Below, one piece after another: positions 26,441-34,548 of a stretch of DNA of 64,000 bases. How positions within the stretch are numbered: the first letter of the stretch is position 1; every line of letters starts with the position of its first letter. The stretch covers positions 1,054,001 through 1,118,000 of the forward strand of contig JBCCMQ010000001.1 of the NCBI GenBank assembly GCA_039026235.1. The letters are read 5' to 3'. Source of the DNA: JBCCMQ01 sp039026235. Lineage in GTDB: Bacteria > Pseudomonadota > Alphaproteobacteria > Rhodobacterales > Rhodobacteraceae. The position numbers and the translations under genes are program-made. Below the pieces are notes generated by a model. The model saw only the letters and a program-made list of their open reading frames with translations, was not told the origin of the DNA and made no database searches.

Positions 26441-27217
26441 TCAACGCCCTTCAAAATGCGCCGGCCGCTTTTCAAGGAAAGCCATTACGCCTTCCTGAAA
26501 ATCGCGGGTTTTACCGCATCCGCCCTGCAGCCGCGCCTCAAGCGTCAGTTGCGTCTCAATGTCGTTGTCAAAAGACTTTCGCAGGGCTTCCTTGGCCCTC
26601 GAGTAAGCGGCCGTTGGTCCCTTTGCCAGCTGCAGCGCACGCGACCGCCAATGGGCCTCGAAGGCCTCATCGGGAACCGCTTCCCATATCATGCCCCAGT
26701 CGCTCGCCTGACGGGCGGTGACCGGCTCGGCAAAAAGGGCCGCGCCCATGGCCTTGGCGAACCCCATCTGTCGCGGCAGCCAATAGGTGCCGCCCGCATC
26801 GGGGATCAGGCCGATCCGGGTGAATGCCTGCAAGAACACGGCCGATTCCGTGGCGATCACGATGTCGGCCGCCAGGGCGAGGTTGGCGCCGGCACCCGCC
26901 GCTGGACCGTTGACTGCCGCAATGATCGGAACGGGACAGTCGAAAATTGCCCGCAGCATCGGCTCGTATTCGTCGCGCAGGGTGCGTTCCAGATCTAGGT
27001 TCGCTGCATTGCCACGGTCGGCCAGATCCTGGCCTGAACAAAACGCAGCGCCTGCACCAGTCAGAACCATCGCGCGCGCAAGCTCGGGCGCGCTGCGCAC
27101 CACATGCAGGATCTCTGCGCGCATCTGTGTGTTCAGGGCGTTCATCTTGTCCGGACGGTTGAGCATCACAACGGCAATGTCGTCGGCGACTGTGACGTCA
27201 ATGGCATCGTATTCCAT
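26441..27217 (-). CDS. Enoyl-CoA hydratase/isomerase family protein, PaaG-like
   Basis: About 258 residues of the crotonase fold. The oxyanion-hole segments are CSGQDLADRG and NGPAAGAGANLALAADIV. The block AFTRIGLIPDAGGTYWLPR followed by ASDWGMIWEAV resembles PaaG (ring 1,2-epoxyphenylacetyl-CoA isomerase) more than ordinary enoyl-CoA hydratases. No other phenylacetate genes are in the window except the indolepyruvate oxidoreductase at 34.5 kb, so the substrate is uncertain. The start at 27217 has GGGAA at good spacing; the ATG at 27232 has none. It follows ccmH by 69 bases on the same strand. Confidence 0.82.
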   Translation of the reverse strand: MEYDAIDVTVADDIAVVMLNRPDKMNALNTQMRAEILHVVRSAPELARAMVLTGAGAAFCSGQDLADRGNAANLDLERTLRDEYEPMLRAIFDCPVPIIAAVNGPAAGAGANLALAADIVIATESAVFLQAFTRIGLIPDAGGTYWLPRQMGFAKAMGAALFAEPVTARQASDWGMIWEAVPDEAFEAHWRSRALQLAKGPTAAYSRAKEALRKSFDNDIETQLTLEARLQGGCGKTRDFQEGVMAFLEKRPAHFEGR

Positions 27218-27286
27218 AGCAGCATTTCCCATATTCGCGCGGCGACAATGATCCAGCGCGCCAGAAAAGGAAAGCGGTACGCAGGG

Positions 27287-27742
27287 TCAGCTTTTCAGGA
27301 TTTTGTCGAGCCGCGCCCGTTCTTCGTCGTTTAGATCGGGTGCCGCGTCCTCACGTATGCGCCCACGGCCGCGCACATAAATTGCGCCCGCACCGACCGC
27401 GGCAATCATCATTGCAGGACCGGCCAGCCACAGGATCAGATTGGCACCGCTCCGGTTCGGGCGCAGCAGCACATATTCGCCGTACCGGGCGGTCACAAAG
27501 GCAATGACGTCATCATCGCTGTCTCCGGCAAGAAGGCGTTCGCGCACCAGAAGCCGCAGGTCGCGGGCCAATTCGGCGTTGGATTCATCGATCGACTCAT
27601 TGCGGCAGACGAGGCACCTGAGACCGGTCGAAATATCCCGTGCCCGCGCTTCAAGCGCCGGATCGTCCAGAACCTCATCGGGTTCAACGGCCATGGCGGC
27701 CACGGGCAGCCAGAGACAAAGAATGACCCAGACAGATTTCAT
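27287..27742 (-). CDS. ccmH: Cytochrome c maturation protein CcmH
   Basis: 151 residues. A signal peptide (MKSVWVILCLWLPVAAMA) precedes a periplasmic helical domain with the redox pair Cys43/Cys46 in LRCLVCRNES, and a C-terminal transmembrane helix (ANLILWLAGPAMMIAAVGAGAIY). With CcmF it reduces apocytochrome c thiols and supports heme attachment. The ATG overlaps the ccmF stop (ATGA), fixing the start at 27742. This is the short CcmH without the TPR (CcmI) part. Confidence 0.93.
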   Translation of the reverse strand: MKSVWVILCLWLPVAAMAVEPDEVLDDPALEARARDISTGLRCLVCRNESIDESNAELARDLRLLVRERLLAGDSDDDVIAFVTARYGEYVLLRPNRSGANLILWLAGPAMMIAAVGAGAIYVRGRGRIREDAAPDLNDEERARLDKILKS

Positions 27743-29718
27743 TCCGCCGGCACGCCTCCTTTGACAGGACGGCTTCGCGCGGCACCCGCGCCCACCCGGT
27801 AACGCCGGTCGCTCAGGCTCAGGGCGCCGCCCAGCGACATGATAATGGCGCCGGCCCAGATCCAATTCGCCAGCGGTTTGACAAAGCTGCGCACCGCCCA
27901 GCCGCCTCCTTCCTGGCTTTCGCCGATGACCACGTAGATGTCGCGCAGGATGCCATTGCGGATCGCCGCCTCGGTCGTGGGCATACCCGCGACCGGATAG
28001 AAACGACGCTCGGGTCTGAGCTCTGCCAGCTCGCGGCCGCCGCGACCGACCCCGATCACGGCCTGTGTGCTTTGGTAATTCGGACCGGCGATCCGTCCAA
28101 CGTCCTTGAGCACAATCTCGTACCTGCCCACCGTGAACGGCTGGCCAATTTCTGCGACCCGGACATCTTCGACCTGCCAGGCCGTCAGGCCCGCAACCCC
28201 GGCCATGGTGACGCCGAAACCGGCATGGGCAACGGCCCGACCCCAGTCCGACCGGGGCAGCCGCCGGATCCGGCCGAGACGCGACGCCAGATCTCCCCGC
28301 CCGGACCGGTGCCAGAGATCAATCGCTGCCCCCGCCACCAGCCAGGATGCCAGGGCCAGACCGATCGGGCCCAGGGCCGACCGATCCGTCTGGACCGCCC
28401 AGGCCAGCACAAGACAGGCCAGCGCCAGCACCACCGCCGGCCAGACCTGACCCAGCGCCTTGTCGATCTTCGCCCGTTTCCACGGCAACAGCACGCCCAC
28501 CGGCAGGATCAGCGCCAGCGCCGTGATGAAGGGCGTGAACGTCATGTCGAAATAGGGCGGCCCGACGCTGAGTTTGCGATCGAATGCCAATTCCGCCACC
28601 AGCGGCCAGACGGTTCCCACGAAAACCACGAATGAGGCCACCGACAGAAGGATGTTGTTGGCCACAAGGGCGGTTTCGCGACTGACCACCGAGAATGCGC
28701 CACGTGCCTCCATTGAGCTGGCGCGCGCCGCGAACAGCGTCAGCGCGCCGCCCATGAACACCACGAGGATAGCCAGGATAAAAACGCCCCGCTCCGGGTC
28801 GTTGGCGAAGGCATGGACCGAGGTCAGAACGCCCGAGCGCACGATGAACGTACCTATCAACGAAAAGCCGAATGCCAGAATGGCCAGCAGAATTGTCCAG
28901 GCCTTAAGTGCCTCGCGTTTTTCGACCACGGCGGCGGAATGCAACAGCGCCGCCGCGAAAAGCCAGGGCATGAAGCTGGCGTTCTCAACCGGGTCCCAGA
29001 ACCAGAAGCCGCCCCAGCCAAGTTCGTAATAGGCCCACCAGGACCCCAGTGCGATGCCGATGGTCAGAAATAGCCAGGCCGCCAGCGTCCAGGGGCGCAC
29101 CCAGCGGCCCCAGGCTGCATCAACGCGCCCCTCGATCAGCGCCGCCACGGCAAAGGAGAACGACATCGATAGCCCGACGTAGCCCAGGTAAAGAAATGGC
29201 GGGTGAAAGGCGAGCCCGGGATCCTGCAGAAGCGGATTGAGGTCCTGGCCATCAAAGGGTGGCTGAACGACACGAAGGAAGGGGTTGGACGTGAACAGGA
29301 TGAACGCGAAGAAAGCGACCGAGATCATGGCCTGCACCGATAGAACCCGCGCCCGCAACCGGGCCGGCAGATTGCCCCCAAACCAGGCGGCCGAGGCGCC
29401 GAACAGGGTCAGGATCAGAACCCAGAGCAACAGACTACCTTCGTGATTGCCCCAAACCCCGGTGATCTTGTAGATCAGCGGCTTGGCCGTGTGCGAATTC
29501 TGAATGACAAGGCTCAGCGAAAAATCTGAATTCAAGAAGGCATAGGTCAGGGCCGCAAAGCTGAAGCCGGTAAAGAAAAACTGGGCCGTTGCAGCGGGCT
29601 CGGCCACCGCCATCCAATTGGCCCAGCCCTTATGGGCGCCCCAAAGGGGCACGACGGACTGAACAATTGCCAACAGGAAGGCAAGTATCAGCGCAAAATG
29701 GCCAAGTTCGACGATCAT
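27739..29718 (-). CDS. ccmF: Cytochrome c heme lyase subunit CcmF
   Basis: 659 residues with about 14-15 transmembrane helices. The heme-handling WWD region is at about residues 226-246 (GSWWAYYELGWGG then FWFWDPVEN), with periplasmic His in HPPFLYLGYVG and HSAAVVEKR. It takes heme from holo-CcmE and joins it to apocytochrome c in the periplasm. It is translationally coupled to ccmH. Upstream on the same strand, where ccmE would be expected, lies a holin/endolysin pair. Confidence 0.96.
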   Translation of the reverse strand: MIVELGHFALILAFLLAIVQSVVPLWGAHKGWANWMAVAEPAATAQFFFTGFSFAALTYAFLNSDFSLSLVIQNSHTAKPLIYKITGVWGNHEGSLLLWVLILTLFGASAAWFGGNLPARLRARVLSVQAMISVAFFAFILFTSNPFLRVVQPPFDGQDLNPLLQDPGLAFHPPFLYLGYVGLSMSFSFAVAALIEGRVDAAWGRWVRPWTLAAWLFLTIGIALGSWWAYYELGWGGFWFWDPVENASFMPWLFAAALLHSAAVVEKREALKAWTILLAILAFGFSLIGTFIVRSGVLTSVHAFANDPERGVFILAILVVFMGGALTLFAARASSMEARGAFSVVSRETALVANNILLSVASFVVFVGTVWPLVAELAFDRKLSVGPPYFDMTFTPFITALALILPVGVLLPWKRAKIDKALGQVWPAVVLALACLVLAWAVQTDRSALGPIGLALASWLVAGAAIDLWHRSGRGDLASRLGRIRRLPRSDWGRAVAHAGFGVTMAGVAGLTAWQVEDVRVAEIGQPFTVGRYEIVLKDVGRIAGPNYQSTQAVIGVGRGGRELAELRPERRFYPVAGMPTTEAAIRNGILRDIYVVIGESQEGGGWAVRSFVKPLANWIWAGAIIMSLGGALSLSDRRYRVGAGAARSRPVKGGVPAE

Positions 29719-29794
29719 GCACCGAACCTATCCCGAGCCCGCGCTTGCGCCAATGGCATGCGCGCAGAAGTCGCGGAAACTCTGCGTCCCGGCG

Positions 29795-30337
29795 CTAGGC
29801 GGCGATTTCGCTGTTCTGGCGCTGCCAGGCATCCAGCGCCGCGTTCGGGCCGCTGGTGGGCTCACGTACGGGTCTAACGGGGCTGTCGACCAGCGCTTTG
29901 TCCGGCCGACGCGAAGCCTTTCGCGATGCGGTCGGACCGGCGCTCCGGCTTTTCCGGAAGTAATGCGCCTCGCGCGCGCCGAAATAGAACGACACGATCG
30001 CCCCAAGCAGCCACCAGAGCTGATCGGGAACATGATCCAGCGCCGCCATCCGAAGGGCGAACTCTTCCGGCCAGGCCATGGCAAAGACGAACAGTCCAAG
30101 CGTGCCGAGGGCGAGCATCGGACGCGGCAGGCGGTTCAGGAAATCCACAAGGCGGTTCAGTACACCCGGGCGGACCACGGCGTATTCCGCCGTGAGTTGC
30201 GCCAGTGCGGCCTGCTGATAGGCCGCCTGTCTTTGAGCATCGGCCTCGGCATTCGGTCTGAAGGCGCCCGCCACGCCTTCGATCGCCGCGCCGGCGGCAC
30301 CTAGGCCACCGCCGAAAAGCCAGCGGATCAAGCCCAT
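29795..30337 (-). CDS. Gene-transfer-agent type holin (GTA_holin_3TM family)
   Basis: 180 residues. Membrane segments are visible at about 72-90 (RPMLALGTLGLFVFAMAW) and 106-122 (WWLLGAIVSFYFGAREA), plus a weaker hydrophobic N-terminus (GLIRWLFGGGLGAAGAAIEG). The C-terminus is charged. This layout matches the family described as holin of 3 TMs for gene-transfer release in Rhodobacterales. It would permeabilise the inner membrane so that the endolysin reaches the wall. Its ATG overlaps the end of the endolysin gene by 10 bases, a typical lysis-cassette arrangement. No GTA structural genes are present in the window. Confidence 0.78.
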   Translation of the reverse strand: MGLIRWLFGGGLGAAGAAIEGVAGAFRPNAEADAQRQAAYQQAALAQLTAEYAVVRPGVLNRLVDFLNRLPRPMLALGTLGLFVFAMAWPEEFALRMAALDHVPDQLWWLLGAIVSFYFGAREAHYFRKSRSAGPTASRKASRRPDKALVDSPVRPVREPTSGPNAALDAWQRQNSEIAA

Positions 30338-30939
30338 GACGCCACCCGTTCCGCATGCTCTTGCTGGCTAAGGTGGTACTTTGGCGACACAAACTCCTCG
30401 GCCCGAACAATCCAGCCACCCTTGCCACCGTCACGGCGGCGCGCATATTTGCGCGACGCGGGCCGTCGGTCGGCCAGGGCGTAGTAATAATTGCGCCGTT
30501 CTATGCCATAGGCATCGGCCAGATAGTCCGGCGCCGCGAAATGGGCCGCCTCGGCCGCTTCGGCGGTTTTCGGTCCGATGTGGCCATCGGCCGCGAGCGG
30601 ATAGCCCATGGTGGACAAAAGCCGCTGCAGGATCTTCACGGCATTCGCGCCCGCGTTGACATACATGTCAAAGACGCTGGCCTGAACAGGTTCGGGCAGC
30701 CAGTGCAGACGCGTGCCGTAGTAATAGTGCTTCAGATAAATGTCAGCCGCCTGGGCGGCACTCAGCGCCTTGACGTCTTCGCTGTCGATGTCGCCGTCAC
30801 CATCAAGGTCGAGTTTCAGGCGGCGCATGGTATGAATTGTCACGCCGTGGTTCGTTGCCCCGCCGGGATCATCGGGGTCGTCGACAAAGCCGCCTTCGCG
30901 CAGAACGATATCCTCGGCGATCTTTCGGACTGTGGGCAT
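30328..30939 (-). CDS. Endolysin, glycoside hydrolase family 108 (GTA lysis)
   Basis: 203 residues. The N-terminus has the GH108 active-site block IVLREGGFVDDPDDPGG with predicted catalytic Glu15, followed by NHGVT. The second half (about 80-180) corresponds to the predicted peptidoglycan-binding domain usually paired with GH108 (NAGANAVKILQRLL, ADGHIGPKT, YYYALADRRPASRKY). Residues 44-55 (DLDGDGDIDSED) look like an EF-hand or dockerin type calcium loop inserted in the catalytic domain. No signal peptide is seen, so export depends on the holin. In Rhodobacter capsulatus a homologous endolysin/holin pair outside the main GTA cluster releases GTA particles; the same role is inferred here. Confidence 0.82.
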   Translation of the reverse strand: MPTVRKIAEDIVLREGGFVDDPDDPGGATNHGVTIHTMRRLKLDLDGDGDIDSEDVKALSAAQAADIYLKHYYYGTRLHWLPEPVQASVFDMYVNAGANAVKILQRLLSTMGYPLAADGHIGPKTAEAAEAAHFAAPDYLADAYGIERRNYYYALADRRPASRKYARRRDGGKGGWIVRAEEFVSPKYHLSQQEHAERVASWA

Positions 30940-30979
30940 GGCGGCTTCCGGGTTTTGGCATCGCTCACCCGGAAGACTG

Positions 30980-30994
30980 TTGATAAAAGATTAA
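30980..30994 (-). promoter_or_regulatory. Candidate CtrA-type site upstream of the lysis cassette
   Basis: On the minus strand the sequence reads TTAA-N7-TCAA, one base off the full CtrA recognition pattern TTAA-N7-TTAA. It lies about 40 bases upstream of the endolysin ATG at 30939. GTA and lysis genes of Rhodobacterales are known to depend on CtrA, which makes the match plausible, but it is a single imperfect site. Confidence 0.35.
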
Positions 30995-31040
30995 GATACC
31001 ACGACATGAGCGCGCGTTGCGCGGACCCGTGGCAGGGCGC

Positions 31041-31490
31041 CTAGCCGTCCGGGTTCTGATAGACGCCCTGCTCTTTCAAGGCATCGATGACCTCTTTCGG
31101 CATGTAGGTCTCATCATGTTTGGCCAGGATCTCGGTGGCCACGAAAACCCCATCGACCAGGCGGCCAGTGGCAATTGTTCCCTGCCCTTCTTCAAACAGA
31201 TCGGGCCTGGGATTGTTGCCCTCGTAGCGTACGGGCACCGTCGCCCCGCCATCTGTGATAGCAAATCGGAAACGAACACCTTCCAAAGCCTCGATGCTGC
31301 CAACCTCGACCAATCCGCCCAGACGAAAAACTTCGTCAGTCATGGGCGGTTCCGCCGCAACTTCGGACGGGCTGCGGAAAAAGCTGATGCCATCGCGAAG
31401 GGCCGTTCCGATCAGCGCCGTGGCCGCGGCAAGGAAAACCATCGCGATCAGGATCACCTGAATACGGCGTTGTTTCTTCAGACCTTTCAT
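31041..31490 (-). CDS. ccmE: Cytochrome c-type biogenesis heme chaperone CcmE
   Basis: 149 residues. An N-terminal membrane anchor (about 10-30, IQVILIAMVFLAAATALIG) is followed by a periplasmic OB-fold. The heme-binding HDETYMP motif contains His125 (covalent heme attachment) and Tyr129 (axial ligand). The ATG at 31490 gives the usual MKGLKK start; a GTG at 31511 is possible. It follows argC by about 50 bases. The lysis cassette separates it from ccmF. Confidence 0.95.
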   Translation of the reverse strand: MKGLKKQRRIQVILIAMVFLAAATALIGTALRDGISFFRSPSEVAAEPPMTDEVFRLGGLVEVGSIEALEGVRFRFAITDGGATVPVRYEGNNPRPDLFEEGQGTIATGRLVDGVFVATEILAKHDETYMPKEVIDALKEQGVYQNPDG

Positions 31491-31539
31491 GACCGACCGC
31501 TGCGACGCCACATAGCTTTTATCTAGGTGTCAGCAGCGC

Positions 31540-32568
31540 CTAAGGAAAGACGGGCGCCAGCATCAGGCCGGCGGTTTCTTCGGCCCCCAGCATCAGATTG
31601 GCGTTCTGAATGGCCTGCCCCGACGATCCCTTGGTCAGGTTGTCGAGTGCGACCGTGACCACTGCGCGTCCTGGTCGCCTGTCACCTACCACGCCCAGGT
31701 GGACAAAGTTGGAACCCCGCACCGACCGGCTCGACGCCAACTGGCCAAATGGAAGGACATGCAGAAACGGCTCTTCGGCATAGGTGCGTGCCAGAGCCTG
31801 GTGGATCTCTTCCGCCTCTCCACGCACATACATCGTACCGAGGATCCCGCGATTGGCCGGTATAAGATGTGGCGTGAACTGAACCTCGACTGCACGCCCA
31901 GCCAGGGTCGAAAATTCCTGATCGAATTCTCCCAGATGCCTGTGGACCCCGCCTGCCGCGTAGGCATAGGTGCCTTCCGATATCTCGGCGTGCAGCAGGT
32001 TCTCTTTCAGGGACCGGCCCGCACCCGACACACCGGTCTTCAGATCGATGATGATCTCGTCCAGATCGATGACCCCGGCGGCGATCAGGGGCCAGACGCC
32101 GTAGATGCCGGTCGCCGCGTTGCAGCCGGTGCCGGCCACCAACCGGGCGGTCTCAATCCGATCCCGGTAAAGCTCGGTCAGCCCGTAGACCGCCTCTTTC
32201 TGCAACTCAGGCGCGGCATGGGGCTTGCCGTACCATTTCTGGTAGGCGGCGGGGTCGCGCAGCCGAAAATCGGCCGACAGATCAACAATGCGCAGATCGT
32301 TCGGCAAACCGGCAATGACCGCCTGGCTGGTGGCATGGGGCAATGCGCAAAAGACCAAGTCGACCCCTGAGAAGTCAATATCGTCGATTTTCTGCAGCGG
32401 CGGTAAGTCCAGATGCGCCAGATGCGGAAATACCTCGGCCACCGCCATGCCGGCCTTGCGGTCGGCCGAAAGCGCTGTGATTTCCATGGTCGGGTGCGTT
32501 GCGATCAACCGGACAAGTTCAGCGCCGGTGTAGCCGCTGGCGCCCAAAATTACGATTCTGTGGGACAT
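31540..32568 (-). CDS. argC: N-acetyl-gamma-glutamyl-phosphate reductase
   Basis: 342 residues. It performs the NADPH-dependent reduction in arginine synthesis. The N-terminal nucleotide motif is ILGASGYTGAELVRL, and the catalytic Cys is in VAGTGCNAATG. ISEGTYAYAAGGVHRH and ELVR-type residues fit type 1 ArgC. The first gene of the minus-strand series argC-ccmE-(endolysin-holin)-ccmF-ccmH; no other arginine genes are adjacent. Confidence 0.96.
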   Translation of the reverse strand: MSHRIVILGASGYTGAELVRLIATHPTMEITALSADRKAGMAVAEVFPHLAHLDLPPLQKIDDIDFSGVDLVFCALPHATSQAVIAGLPNDLRIVDLSADFRLRDPAAYQKWYGKPHAAPELQKEAVYGLTELYRDRIETARLVAGTGCNAATGIYGVWPLIAAGVIDLDEIIIDLKTGVSGAGRSLKENLLHAEISEGTYAYAAGGVHRHLGEFDQEFSTLAGRAVEVQFTPHLIPANRGILGTMYVRGEAEEIHQALARTYAEEPFLHVLPFGQLASSRSVRGSNFVHLGVVGDRRPGRAVVTVALDNLTKGSSGQAIQNANLMLGAEETAGLMLAPVFP

Positions 32569-32759
32569 TGATCATTCCAATTGGGATTGCGCGGGATGTG
32601 TCAGTGCGGTGCTGTTCCGCGCCGCAACCGCGCCGCAGATCAGACCAAGATTGCAAAGCCCTGTCGTCGCAGGCCCCGATTTGAATGTGGAATTACCATC
32701 TGACTGATACCTTGTTCCCAGCGCCTCATAGTGCGTTCGCCTCGATGGTTCAACCATTC

Positions 32760-33572
32760 TCAGGCGGCCGTGAATTCGATCCTGCGCCGCAGAAACTGTG
32801 TGGCCCGGTCAGACACCGCGCCCGGTGCGCCCGTGGTCAAAAACCCGCTCTCGGTGCCGGAGCCGGACATCTCGGGGCGCCGTACCAGGTAGTCGGCCAG
32901 GCTGTCGGCGACCAGGCCCGCCTGCGAAAAAACCCGCACATCTGGGCCAAGCGCCTTTTGAAAGGTATCTTCCATCAGCGGATAATGCGTGCAGCCCAGC
33001 ACTGCGGCATCCGGCGCGGGCATCCGGCGCAGCAACGCCTCGACATGGCTGCGCACCAGCGCCTCGGAAAGGATCATATCGCCGTCTTCGATGGCATCGA
33101 CCACACCGCCGCAGGGCTGCGCCTCTACATCGACGCCGATGGCCCGAAACGCCAATTCGCGCTGAAACGCGCGGCTTGCCACCGTCGCGGGCGTTGCGAA
33201 AAGCGCCACCTGCTTTACGCCAACCTCGCGCGGCGGGCTGTTGTCACCCCAGTTTCGCTCGGTCAGGGCTTCAATCAGCGGCACAAAAACGCCAAGGACA
33301 CGCTTGTCCGCCGGCACCCAGCTTTCCTGCATCCGCCGCAAGGCGGCGGCCGACGCGGTGTTGCAGGCCAGAATGATAAGGTCACAACCGGCTGCGAACA
33401 GCCGGCTCACGCCCGCGGTGGTCAGCTGATAGACATCTTCCGCACCACGCGTGCCGTAGGGAGTGTTTTCGTTGTCACCGAAGTAGACGAATGCCTGTTC
33501 CGGCAGGCGCCTTGTCACCGCGTCAAGAACCGTCAGACCGCCCAAGCCGCTATCGAAAATGCCGACGGCCAT
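32760..33572 (-). CDS. murI: Glutamate racemase
   Basis: 270 residues. It supplies D-glutamate for peptidoglycan. Typical blocks: GIFDSGLGGLTVLDAV, FGDNENTPYGTR, LACNTASAAAL with the first catalytic Cys, and LGCTHYPLM with the second. The ATG at 33572 overlaps the stop of the acyltransferase gene by one base (TGATG), so the two are coupled. Confidence 0.95.
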   Translation of the reverse strand: MAVGIFDSGLGGLTVLDAVTRRLPEQAFVYFGDNENTPYGTRGAEDVYQLTTAGVSRLFAAGCDLIILACNTASAAALRRMQESWVPADKRVLGVFVPLIEALTERNWGDNSPPREVGVKQVALFATPATVASRAFQRELAFRAIGVDVEAQPCGGVVDAIEDGDMILSEALVRSHVEALLRRMPAPDAAVLGCTHYPLMEDTFQKALGPDVRVFSQAGLVADSLADYLVRRPEMSGSGTESGFLTTGAPGAVSDRATQFLRRRIEFTAA

Positions 33573-34525
33573 CAGAGCCTGTGGTGGTCTTCGAACTCGA
33601 AGCCGTAGTCCATCGATTTCAGTGGGCGTGGGGACAGCGCATAGGTCGACCTGCGCAGAAAATCCATCATCGCTCGGGGATCGCTACGGTGCTTGTCAAT
33701 CTCTTGCGGATCAATCGGCTGTCCGATCACGACCTTTACGGGTTCGTCCACCCTACGCTTGAATTCCTTGATAAAAAGCGCCGTTCGCAGCGTAGCGTGA
33801 AGATGGCTCGCAATCTGAAACAGTCGGCTGTTGTGGCCTTCGAAAAAAATCGGAACAACCTGGGCATTCGATTTTGCAATCATGCGCGCCGTGAAACTGC
33901 GCCAGCCCGGATCCATGGGTTTCGCAAAGGGTTTGGCGGCGGTCGAGACCGTGCCGCCAGGAAAAACGCCGATGGCGCCCCCTTCCGAGAGGTACCGCAA
34001 AGCGGCCTTGCGGGTGTTGATGTTCAGCTGGATCGCTTCTTTGGTGCCCTCAAAGCTTATCGGCAGGATAACCTCTTCCAGATCCTTGGCCTTGCGGAAG
34101 ACCCGATGCGCAAGGATGCGGAAATCGCCGCGCGTGCAGGCCAGTATGTGGCCCATCATCAACCCGTCCAGGATGCCGTAAGGGTGGTTTGCAATCAGGA
34201 TCACCGGTCCCTGACTGGGAATGTTATCCAGATGCCCGCGCGTTATTTCCAGCGATAGACCGTAGCGATCAACCATGACCTGCCAGAAATTCGCACCGCC
34301 CGCGACATCCCGGTCGTATCCGTCGGCGCGTTTGATCAGTCGCAGGCGCCCGGTCACATTTTCCATCACGCGGATCAGCGCCCGGCCGCCCTTGGTCTCG
34401 GCGGAAGCGGCGTAAGAGATGTCGCGTGCGATCTGGCGCTGGGGGGCCATATGTGAACCTGAGCTCTTCGTCGTTGGGGATAGCATGTAGTCGGTGGCGG
34501 GACGCATGGCCATAGCCACTGCCAC
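33572..34525 (-). CDS. Lysophospholipid acyltransferase family protein (PlsC-like)
   Basis: 317 residues. The HX4D acyltransferase motif is NHPYGILD, followed by a glycerol-phosphate-binding type block GGAIGVFPGGTVS and VVPIFFEGHNSRLFQ. It should move an acyl chain to a lysophospholipid or lyso-lipid acceptor at the inner membrane; the exact substrate (phosphatidate, or ornithine lipid precursor) cannot be told. The start is a GTG at 34525 preceded by AAGGTGG; internal ATGs at 34519 or 34450 are possible. Coupled to murI. Confidence 0.82.
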   Translation of the reverse strand: MAVAMAMRPATDYMLSPTTKSSGSHMAPQRQIARDISYAASAETKGGRALIRVMENVTGRLRLIKRADGYDRDVAGGANFWQVMVDRYGLSLEITRGHLDNIPSQGPVILIANHPYGILDGLMMGHILACTRGDFRILAHRVFRKAKDLEEVILPISFEGTKEAIQLNINTRKAALRYLSEGGAIGVFPGGTVSTAAKPFAKPMDPGWRSFTARMIAKSNAQVVPIFFEGHNSRLFQIASHLHATLRTALFIKEFKRRVDEPVKVVIGQPIDPQEIDKHRSDPRAMMDFLRRSTYALSPRPLKSMDYGFEFEDHHRL

Positions 34526-34548
34526 CTTCTTACGAGATTGTAACAGTA

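Noticed and set aside
29795..30939. Prophage
   Set aside because: Only the lysis pair is present; no capsid, portal, terminase or tail genes occur in the window.
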